DNA from: JANYCG01 sp031428695
GTDB taxonomy: Bacteria > Pseudomonadota > Gammaproteobacteria > Burkholderiales > Burkholderiaceae_C
Direction: 5' to 3'
Length of the DNA stretch: 56,772 bases
NCBI GenBank assembly: GCA_031428695.1
Contig: JANOYE010000163.1
Location: 1 to 56,772 of the forward strand
Shown: positions 51,465 through 56,772 of the stretch, one piece after another
Layout of the letters: every line of letters starts with the position of its first letter
Numbering within the stretch: the stretch's first letter is position 1
Position numbers and translations under genes: made by a program
The notes under the pieces: generated by a model
What the model was told of the DNA's origin: nothing
Database searches by the model: none
What the model saw: the letters and a program-made list of their open reading frames with translations, nothing else

Positions 51465-51627
51465 AGTACCCCGACTCAGAGATTTCGAAACATGAAAGCG
51501 CGCTTTCGCCCTCATGCCTGCGTTGCAAAGCCTCGCCATAGCCAAAGCTATGTCTGCGTGTTGCGCCTTGGCCTGAGCTCGAAATCATCACTTTCATATT
51601 GTTTCGAAATTTTTGAGTCGGGGTACT
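51465..51627. repeat. 163-bp palindromic-ended element (MITE-like)
   Basis: The ends are perfect 14-bp inverted repeats (AGTACCCCGACTCA and TGAGTCGGGGTACT) that extend imperfectly inward (ATTTCGAAACATGAAAG against CTTTCATATTGTTTCGAAA). It sits between purN and the divergent acyl-CoA dehydrogenase, beginning 6 bp before the purN start codon. No ORF with a recognisable product is inside. Confidence 0.8.
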
Positions 51628-51719
51628 GGATTGTCGCAAGCTGGACAACTAAAAAAGAACGACCGTGCTAAAAACTGGAAACCGCAATCGCGAGCGCAAT
51701 CAAGCCCTAGGAGATTTTT

Positions 51720-52898
51720 ATGGATTTGGCATTCACACCCGAAGAACAGACCTTCCGCGAGGAAGTGCGCGCTTGGGTGCGCGCGAACCTGCCCAAAGAG
51801 ACCGCGCACAAAGTACACAACGCGCTGAACCTTACCCGTGAAGACCAGCAAGGCTGGGCCAAGATTTTGGGCAAAAAAGGCTGGCTCGGTTACGCCTGGC
51901 CGAAAGAGTTTGGCGGCCCGGGCTGGAACGCGGTGCAAAAACACCTGTTTGAAGAAGAGTGCGCCATGGCCGGCGCGCCACGCATCATCCCGTTTGGGCC
52001 GGTGATGGTGGCGCCGGTGATCATGGCCTTTGGCACGCCCGAGCAGCAGCAGCGCTTTTTGCCCGGCATTGCCAGTGGCGAAGTCTGGTGGAGCCAAGGT
52101 TACAGCGAGCCCAACGCGGGCTCGGATCTCGCCTCGCTCAAAACCAAAGCCGAACGCGTGGGCGACAAATACATCGTCAACGGCCAAAAAACCTGGACGA
52201 CGCTGGCGCAATACGGCGACTGGATGTTCAACCTCGTGCGCACCAGCAACGAAGGCAAGCCGCAAACCGGCATCAGCTTTCTGCTGCTCGACATGAAATC
52301 AAAAGGCGTCACGGTGCGCCCGATCCGCACCGTGGACGGCGGCGTGGAAGTCAATGACGTGTTTTTTGACAATGTCGAAGTGCCCATCAACAACCTGATC
52401 GGCGAAGAAAACAAAGGCTGGACCTACGCCAAACACCTCTTGAGCCACGAGCGCACCAACATCGCCGACGTGAACCGCGCCAAGCGCGAGCTGGAGCGCT
52501 TGAAACGCATCGCCAAGGCGGAAGGCGTGCTCGACGAGCCGCGCTTCCGCGACGAAATTGCCAAACTCGAAGTGGACGTGGTGGCGCTGGAGATGATGGT
52601 GCTGCGGGTGTTGTCCGCCGAGAAATCCGGTAAAAACGCACTCGATGTGGCCGGCCTGTTGAAGATTCGCGGCAGCGAAATCCAGCAGCGATACGCCGAG
52701 CTGATGATGATGGCCGCCGGGCCTTACGCGCTGCCATTGATACGCGAGGCGATGGACGCTGGCTGGCAAGGCGACGCCGTGGGAGCGCTGTATTGCGCAC
52801 CGCTGGCAGGCACTTACTTCAATATGCGCAAGACCACCATCTATGGTGGTTCGAACGAGGTGCAGAGAAATATCATTGCCCAGACCGTTCTGGGCTGA
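51720..52898 (+). CDS. acyl-CoA dehydrogenase (pimeloyl-CoA dehydrogenase large subunit-like)
   Basis: 392 residues of the acyl-CoA dehydrogenase fold. GYSEPNAGSDLASL is the flavin/substrate block, NGQKTWTT the beta-domain motif, and TIYGGSNEVQRNIIA the C-terminal FAD contact. In that last motif the position of the usual catalytic Glu of medium-chain enzymes (YEG) is Gly (YGG), which is seen in subfamilies acting as two different subunits. TAGGAG before ATG 51720. The second subunit gene follows after 17 bp. By resemblance this is PimC-like, acting on dicarboxylyl-CoA. Confidence 0.85.
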   Translation: MDLAFTPEEQTFREEVRAWVRANLPKETAHKVHNALNLTREDQQGWAKILGKKGWLGYAWPKEFGGPGWNAVQKHLFEEECAMAGAPRIIPFGPVMVAPVIMAFGTPEQQQRFLPGIASGEVWWSQGYSEPNAGSDLASLKTKAERVGDKYIVNGQKTWTTLAQYGDWMFNLVRTSNEGKPQTGISFLLLDMKSKGVTVRPIRTVDGGVEVNDVFFDNVEVPINNLIGEENKGWTYAKHLLSHERTNIADVNRAKRELERLKRIAKAEGVLDEPRFRDEIAKLEVDVVALEMMVLRVLSAEKSGKNALDVAGLLKIRGSEIQQRYAELMMMAAGPYALPLIREAMDAGWQGDAVGALYCAPLAGTYFNMRKTTIYGGSNEVQRNIIAQTVLG

Positions 52899-52915
52899 AC
52901 CCTTTCAGGTGACTT

Positions 52916-54034
52916 ATGAACTTCGAATTTACAGACGAACAGCAGCAACTTCGCGACGCGGTGAAAAAGTGGGTCGATAAGGCCTACACCTTTGACCGCC
53001 GCCGCAAGATCGCCGATGCGGGCGGTTTCTCCCCAGAGGCTTACGCCGAGCTGGCCGAGTTGGGGCTGTGCGGGCTTTATGTGTCCGAAGCCGATGGCGG
53101 TTTGGGCATGGGGCCGGTGGAGGGCATGGTGGTGATGGAAGAGCTGGGGCGCGGCATCGTGTGTGAGCCTCTGGCGCAATCGCTGATCGCGGGCGGTGTG
53201 CTGTCCGGCTATGCGCCAGCAGACGTGAAAGCGGCCTGGCTGCCCAAAGTGTCCAGCGGCGAAGCCATTGTGTCGCTAGCCTATCAGGAGCGAGCCGCGC
53301 GTTACCGGCTTGACGTGTGCGCCACTACGGCGAAATTTTCAGCTGGCCAATGGACGGTGTCGGGTGCCAAGAGTTTGGTGCCGGTGGGCGACAAAGCCCA
53401 GGCTTTTCTGGTGCCTGCAATGGCTGCGGGCAAGATGGCGATGTTTTTGGTGGATGCCAAATCCGCTGGTGTCTCCGCCCGTGGTTACGGCACGCAAGAC
53501 GGCGCGCGTGCGGCGGAAGTCGCGTTCAAAGACGCACCCGCCACGTTGGTCACGAACGACGGCCTGGCAGCCCTGGAACATGCGGTAGACATCGGCATTG
53601 CCTGCCTGTGCGCAGAAGCCGTGGGGGCGATGGAAAAAACCTTGGCCATCACCGCCGACTACCTCAACGTGCGCAAAGCGTTTGGCGTCACTATTGGCAC
53701 GTTCCAGGCGCTGCGGCACCGCGCTTCCAACATGAAGATGGAGCTGGAGCTCGGCCGCTCCATGAGTTATTACGCCACGCTCAAACTCAACGCCCCCGCC
53801 CCCGAGCGCCGCGCCGCGCTGGCCCGCGCCAAATACCAGTTGGGCAATTCCATGCGTTACGTCGGCCAAGAGGCCGTGCAATTGCATGGCGGCATTGGCG
53901 TGACAGACGAATACATCATCAGCCACTATTTCCGCAAACTCACGCAGATGGAAATGACCTTTGGCGACAACCTGCACCAACTGGGTGAGGTGGCGAGCCG
54001 GATGCAGGAGTCGGCTGGGGTGTTTGCAAATTGA
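52916..54034 (+). CDS. acyl-CoA dehydrogenase (pimeloyl-CoA dehydrogenase small subunit-like)
   Basis: 372 residues, starting MNFEFTDEQQQLRDAVKKW, resembling PimD. The beta domain is shorter and less conserved than in the large subunit (no clear SEPNAGSD block); the C-terminal region with QLHGGIGVTDEYIISHYFRK is conserved. Together with the upstream gene it likely forms a heteromer that desaturates pimeloyl-CoA or a similar acyl-CoA. Other pim genes (ligase, thiolase, multifunctional protein) are not in the window. Confidence 0.85.
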   Translation: MNFEFTDEQQQLRDAVKKWVDKAYTFDRRRKIADAGGFSPEAYAELAELGLCGLYVSEADGGLGMGPVEGMVVMEELGRGIVCEPLAQSLIAGGVLSGYAPADVKAAWLPKVSSGEAIVSLAYQERAARYRLDVCATTAKFSAGQWTVSGAKSLVPVGDKAQAFLVPAMAAGKMAMFLVDAKSAGVSARGYGTQDGARAAEVAFKDAPATLVTNDGLAALEHAVDIGIACLCAEAVGAMEKTLAITADYLNVRKAFGVTIGTFQALRHRASNMKMELELGRSMSYYATLKLNAPAPERRAALARAKYQLGNSMRYVGQEAVQLHGGIGVTDEYIISHYFRKLTQMEMTFGDNLHQLGEVASRMQESAGVFAN

Positions 54035-54086
54035 TCTGGTTGTCTGATCATTGAGGGTGACTCCTTGGGGCAGGTGGTTGGGGGCA

Positions 54087-54213
54087 GCCCCAGAGCCAGC
54101 CCAGGGCGGATGCCTGCGTGTCACCCGGCGCGCGAAGCACTGGCCAAGTAGCAAAGGCCCGTCGCGCGCCTCCTTCTTTACCTCCGGCATCCGCCCTGGG
54201 CAGGCTCTGGGGC
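54087..54213. repeat. 127-bp long-stem element, copy 1
   Basis: 28-bp terminal inverted repeats with 27 of 28 positions pairing (left arm begins GCCCCAGAGCCAGCCCAGGG; right arm ends CTGGGCAGGCTCTGGGGC). The interior carries TGCCTGCGTGTCACCC and CCTCCTTCTTTACCTCCGGC, both found again at 56671-56772. No transposase. An antisense reading frame through it is not supported as a gene. Confidence 0.85.
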
Positions 54214-54263
54214 ATGGGTGCACCGTGATCCCTCTTAACGCCTCGTTTTGTCGACCGTCAGAC

Positions 54264-54330
54264 GCTATATTGTTAATAGCTGGTTACGCGCGTTTTACGA
54301 GACTTAGAGCCTCAAAAAATTCAAATATTT
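54264..54330 (+). repeat. AT-rich repeat related to the lolA signal-peptide segment
   Basis: CGCTATATTGTTAATAGC followed by TGGTTACGCGCG and GAGACTTAGAGCC matches, on the coding strand of lolA, GCTATTATTTTTCTAGC, TGGTTACGCACTGG and GAGGCCTAATGGCC (about 42540-42590). Gapped but clear by eye. Confidence 0.55.
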
Positions 54331-54367
54331 CTTCAAACCTCCCTGGTATTGCCAAATATCGTTCAAC

Positions 54368-54395
54368 TTGCTAGCATTGCAGTCATTGCTAGCAA
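54368..54395. promoter_or_regulatory. candidate FitA operator
   Basis: TTGCTAGCAT (54368) and TTGCTAGCAA (54386) are two near-palindromic decamers 18 bp apart, 28 bp upstream of the antitoxin start. FitA in Neisseria binds a TGCTATCA-type inverted repeat in the same position, so autoregulation is likely. Confidence 0.6.
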
Positions 54396-54422
54396 ATTAC
54401 ATTGCAATAACAAGGTAACGCC

Positions 54423-54680
54423 ATGTCCACACTGACCATTCGCAACCTGGAACCTGCCATCAAAGACAAACTGCGCCAGTCTGCCGCCGCGCATGGGCGC
54501 TCGATGGAGGAAGAAGTCCGAACCATTTTGCGCCAAGTGATGAGCAAGCCGACCAGCGAGCCGGGGCTGGGCAGCCGCATCCACGCGCGCTTTACAGCTC
54601 TCGGGGGCGTTGAATTTCCGACGCCTGCACGAGTTGAAATGCCCAGAGCCGCCCAGTTTGACGACGGAGCAACAGGTTGA
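54423..54680 (+). CDS. fitA: FitA-type antitoxin
   Basis: 85 residues, starting MSTLTIRNLEPAIKDKLRQSAAAHGRSMEEEVRTILRQ, the classical FitA ribbon-helix-helix opening with a C-terminal arm that occupies the toxin's active site (an Arg in RIHARF is typical). AAGGTAAC upstream. It overlaps the toxin start by 4 bp. Likely represses its operon through the decamers at 54368-54395. Confidence 0.9.
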   Translation: MSTLTIRNLEPAIKDKLRQSAAAHGRSMEEEVRTILRQVMSKPTSEPGLGSRIHARFTALGGVEFPTPARVEMPRAAQFDDGATG

Positions 54681-55093
54681 TCGTGCTGGACACCAATGTA
54701 GTGTCCGAACTTCTGCGCCCCACGCCAGACCCTGAGGTTTTGCGCTGGCTGGACATTCAGCCGCCCGACACCCTTTGGCTGTGCAGCATAGTGACCGCCG
54801 AACTGCTTTTCGGTACAACCCGCCTTCAGGACGGACGGCGCAGGCAGCGCCTTTCACAAGCCCTGCAGGCCATCATTTACCAAGACTTTGACCAGCGCGT
54901 TTTGCCCTTTGACCTGGAAGCCTCGCTGATCTACGCAGAGATCGCGGCGCGGCGTGAAAGTCAAGGCCGACCCATCAGCATGGCCGACGCCCAGATCGCC
55001 GCCACCTGCCTGCGCCACAACGCCACGCTGGCCACCCGCAATGTGCGGGACTTCATAGCGGTGGGGGTGGCTTTGGTCAATCCGTGGAACTAA
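54677..55093 (+). CDS. fitB: FitB-type PIN-domain toxin
   Basis: 138 residues starting at TTG 54677 (MIVLDTNVVSELLRP). Acidic residues at Asp5, the Glu in VTAELLFGT, and the Asp in ISMADAQIAATCL make up the metal site. Typical ending ATRNVRDFIAVGVALVNPW. FitB ribonucleases act with FitA. The gene's last 17 bp overlap, tail to tail, the VOC protein gene on the other strand. Complete. Confidence 0.92.
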   Translation: MIVLDTNVVSELLRPTPDPEVLRWLDIQPPDTLWLCSIVTAELLFGTTRLQDGRRRQRLSQALQAIIYQDFDQRVLPFDLEASLIYAEIAARRESQGRPISMADAQIAATCLRHNATLATRNVRDFIAVGVALVNPWN

Positions 55094-55847
55094 GGGCGAC
55101 CACCGCACCCATCACGGTGACGCTCTCGCCCTGCACCGGCAGCCCCAACTTTCGGGCGCGGGCCAGCACCTTTGGAACGGAGGCCACTTCGAGCGAAAAG
55201 CCAGTGATGCGGCTCGTTGGGTCGGCCACTTTTGCCCCCTCAAATTCGGCCCATCCGTCCAGCAAGTCCAGCCGCCAGCCTTTGGCTGCAGCGACCGGCG
55301 CCGCAAGCCCCAGCACTTGCGCCCAGCGCTGCGCCAGCGCCTCAGGGTCAGCGGCGCACAGGTTGAGGCCGCGCACACGTTGGCGGGCTTGCGGGCCGCT
55401 CATTGGCGCCGCGCCGGTCTGCCACAACGGGCCACCCCAGCGCCAGGAGGCAGCAGGTCGCGCTTCGTCGATGGACACGATGGCGCCACCGATGTCTTTA
55501 GGGTGCAAATGCGTGGCGCTGATGTTGTCAAAGGCTGCACTGCGCCAGACCCGGCGCACGCCCAAGGCGTCCAGGCGGCGCTCTTCGCGCGCGAAGTCGT
55601 CGGTTTGCAGGATCAACATGTAGGCGCTGTCGCCGTGGCGTTCGATGTGGCGGCCGCAAGCAGTGCCTGGCTGCGTCGGTGAAATCACTTCGATGAACTG
55701 GTCGCCCAATGAGAACACGGCGTTGTCGATGCCGAACTCGGCAACGCCAGGGTCGCGAAATGGCTTGGCCAGGCCGAAGAGCGCGGCAAGTTGCTCGCGG
55801 CTCTGGGCCAGGTTCTTTGCGGCGAAGACGATTTGGCGGATTCGCAT
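55077..55847 (-). CDS. VOC-superfamily protein (glyoxalase-like)
   Basis: 256 residues with two paired beta-alpha-beta modules, beginning MRIRQIVFAAKNLAQSREQL, as in glyoxalase/bleomycin resistance/dioxygenase proteins. The metal ligands are not obvious: EFGIDNAVFSLGDQFIEVI has the Glu of the first module, and THLHPKDIGGAIVSID holds candidate His. Function unknown. GAGGCACC before ATG 55847. Its 3' end overlaps the fitB gene by 17 bp. Confidence 0.8.
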   Translation of the reverse strand: MRIRQIVFAAKNLAQSREQLAALFGLAKPFRDPGVAEFGIDNAVFSLGDQFIEVISPTQPGTACGRHIERHGDSAYMLILQTDDFAREERRLDALGVRRVWRSAAFDNISATHLHPKDIGGAIVSIDEARPAASWRWGGPLWQTGAAPMSGPQARQRVRGLNLCAADPEALAQRWAQVLGLAAPVAAAKGWRLDLLDGWAEFEGAKVADPTSRITGFSLEVASVPKVLARARKLGLPVQGESVTVMGAVVALSSTD

Positions 55848-55941
55848 GGGGTGCCTCTGTTGTTTTGGTTAAATCTATCAGCATCCCGCCTGGCCAGACA
55901 CACAGTCGCCAAGAAAATTCGGCCACTTCAGTTCAACATTT

Positions 55942-55949
55942 TGATATCA
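55942..55949. promoter_or_regulatory. short palindrome upstream of the last PIN module
   Basis: TGATATCA in an AT-rich stretch (TTTTGATATCATATAG) 9 bp before the PIN toxin start; could be an operator or part of a -10 region. Confidence 0.35.
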
Positions 55950-55957
55950 TATAGAAT

Positions 55958-56395
55958 ATGAAATTGAAAAAAGCTGTCCTCGACACCAATGTGTTGGTGG
56001 CGGCTGGCCGCAGTCGCAATGGCGCTTCGTTCGCACTTTTGACGGCTTTGCGAAACCGTGAATTTAGGCTTCTGGTGTCCGTGCCGCTGTTTTTGGAATA
56101 CGAAAGTGTGCTCAAACGGCCCGAGCATTTGGCGGTGGGCGGGCGCGGCGTGGCCATGGTCGATGCGTTTTTGGATGGTTTAAGTTTGATGGTGGAACCC
56201 GTGCACCTGTATTACCTTTGGCGACCGCAACTGCGCGACGCGGCCGATGAAATGGTGCTTGAAACGGCCCTCAACGGTCGGGCTGACGCGCTGGTGACGT
56301 TCAATGTGCAAGACTTCGGCGCAGCGAAAAACTTCGGTTTGCCTGTGATGATGCCGGCAGGCTTTTTGCAAATGCTTCAATTTGGAGGTGAATGA
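55958..56395 (+). CDS. PIN-family putative toxin (COG1569 type)
   Basis: 145 residues starting MKLKKAVLDTNVLVAAGRSRNG, with the first acidic ligand in LDTN. The Glu in FLEYESVLKRPEH, the Asp in RDAADEMVLETALNGRAD and the Asp in TFNVQDFG follow the pattern of the COG1569 group of toxin-like PIN proteins. The partner lies downstream instead of upstream and overlaps by 4 bp (56392-56395). Complete. Confidence 0.87.
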   Translation: MKLKKAVLDTNVLVAAGRSRNGASFALLTALRNREFRLLVSVPLFLEYESVLKRPEHLAVGGRGVAMVDAFLDGLSLMVEPVHLYYLWRPQLRDAADEMVLETALNGRADALVTFNVQDFGAAKNFGLPVMMPAGFLQMLQFGGE

Positions 56396-56637
56396 TGTCC
56401 AACTACGCGTTGCGGATACCAGAGTCGCTGTTTGCCTACGCGCGCACGGTGGCGCAGGAGGAAAGCGTCTCGATGAACCAGTTTTTTGTCACTGCCATCG
56501 CCGAAAAAGTGTCGGCCTTGAAAACCGAAAGTTATTTCCGCGAACGCATGGTGCGGGGCGACCTGCAAGGGTTTGACAACTGGCTGGCCGCCAGCCCGGA
56601 TGTGGCACCGTCGGTTGGGGACGAGTTGAAGAGTTGA
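56392..56637 (+). CDS. HicB/ribbon-helix-helix-like antitoxin partner
   Basis: 81 residues, starting MMSNYALRIPESLFAYARTVAQEESVSMNQFFVTAIAEKV, a ribbon-helix-helix pattern with a C-terminal tail for toxin binding. It overlaps the PIN toxin gene by 4 bp. The stop codon lies inside three 8-bp GAGTTGAA repeats (56623-56646), so unit gain or loss could alter the C-terminus. Confidence 0.82.
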   Translation: MMSNYALRIPESLFAYARTVAQEESVSMNQFFVTAIAEKVSALKTESYFRERMVRGDLQGFDNWLAASPDVAPSVGDELKS

Positions 56638-56646
56638 AGAGTTGAA
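56623..56646. repeat. 8-bp tandem repeat (GAGTTGAA x3)
   Basis: Three exact GAGTTGAA units across the antitoxin stop codon. Since 8 is not a multiple of 3, unit changes shift the reading frame of the last codons. Confidence 0.85.
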
Positions 56647-56670
56647 GAGTTTCGCTGGTTGCCGAAGGCA

Positions 56671-56772
56671 GCCCCTCAGCCAGGCCAGGGCGGCTGCCTG
56701 CGTGTCACCCAGCGCGTGAAAAAGTCGTTCGCTTCGGAAATTTCAGCGCGCGCCTCCTTCTTTACCTCCGGC
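56671..56772. repeat. 127-bp-type long-stem element, copy 2, cut by the window end
   Basis: Left arm from 56671 (GCCCCTCAGCCAGGCCAGGG), then TGCCTGCGTGTCACCC and CCTCCTTCTTTACCTCCGGC as in copy 1. The right arm would begin at about 56770, outside the window. Confidence 0.75.

Larger units (their letters stand above)
54035..54422. other. 388-bp intergenic region with repeats
   Basis: Contains the 127-bp long-stem element (54087-54213), an AT-rich repeat related to the start of lolA (about 54264-54330, shared TAGCTGGTTACGC) and the candidate FitA operator. No gene. Confidence 0.7.

Noticed and set aside
51463..51648. 61-codon minus-strand frame
   Set aside because: Lies wholly within the 163-bp palindromic-ended repeat.
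53339..54223. 294-codon minus-strand frame running through the long-stem element and the acyl-CoA dehydrogenase gene
   Set aside because: Combines repeat sequence with the shadow of a real gene.

Overview
The window is GC-rich chromosomal DNA from a betaproteobacterium, most likely a Burkholderiales/Comamonadaceae member (Rhodoferax, Polaromonas or Variovorax type). This rests on the many Bug/TctC-type periplasmic receptors, the trxB-crp-ftsK-lolA and rpmB-rpmG blocks, and AT-rich interspersed repeats of a kind I associate with that family. No rRNA, tRNA, transposase, phage or CRISPR was found. The species is inference.

Layout. (1) 58-9952 holds two facing sets of circularly permuted ATP-grasp, alpha-E and transglutaminase-like genes, a widespread but functionally obscure set predicted to make or attach peptides. 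The fused ATP-grasp/alpha-E gene carries an in-frame TAA. (2) 10211-13468 holds an HtrA-like protein lacking protease residues, a TSUP permease framed by two inverted 105-bp palindromic-ended elements, and a PIN toxin-antitoxin pair. (3) 13529-17707 holds a short-chain epimerase, a ferredoxin-type reductase and two TctC receptors. (4) 17718-21711 is a sulfur module: a BigR/SqrR-type persulfide sensor, two YeeE/YedE halves, a SulP permease, and a divergent Blh/ETHE1-type persulfide dioxygenase with a palindromic operator between. (5) 21740-27749 holds a VapBC pair, glutathione-dependent formaldehyde dehydrogenase, an alpha/beta hydrolase, a FecR-like lipoprotein with a membrane partner, and a CYP153 hydroxylase preceded by a hexanucleotide array. 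(6) 27755-31739 holds a livFGMH ABC importer and an XRE regulator. (7) 32001-45752 is the ftsK-lolA-rarA backbone with an 8.7-kb insertion holding a tryptophan/kynurenine catabolic operon (kynU, kynB-like, kynA, amnD, nbaC, nbaD, two TctC). Both kynA and amnD are interrupted by single in-frame stops. (8) 45967-51459 is housekeeping: trxB, rpmB-rpmG with a clear terminator, a fatty acid desaturase, rsmB, a DUF1653 gene and purN. (9) 51720-56637 holds a pimeloyl-CoA dehydrogenase-like pair, a FitAB module, a VOC protein and a fourth PIN module.

Cross-cutting signals. Several families of small structured repeats occupy intergenic space. The clearest is a four-copy AT-rich element with fixed internal spacing. 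Others are a 105-bp pair, a 163-bp palindromic-ended element, a 127-bp long-stem element with a second copy running off the window, and a 101-bp element. Three otherwise intact genes each have one premature stop, which points either to decay of these functions or to base-call errors.
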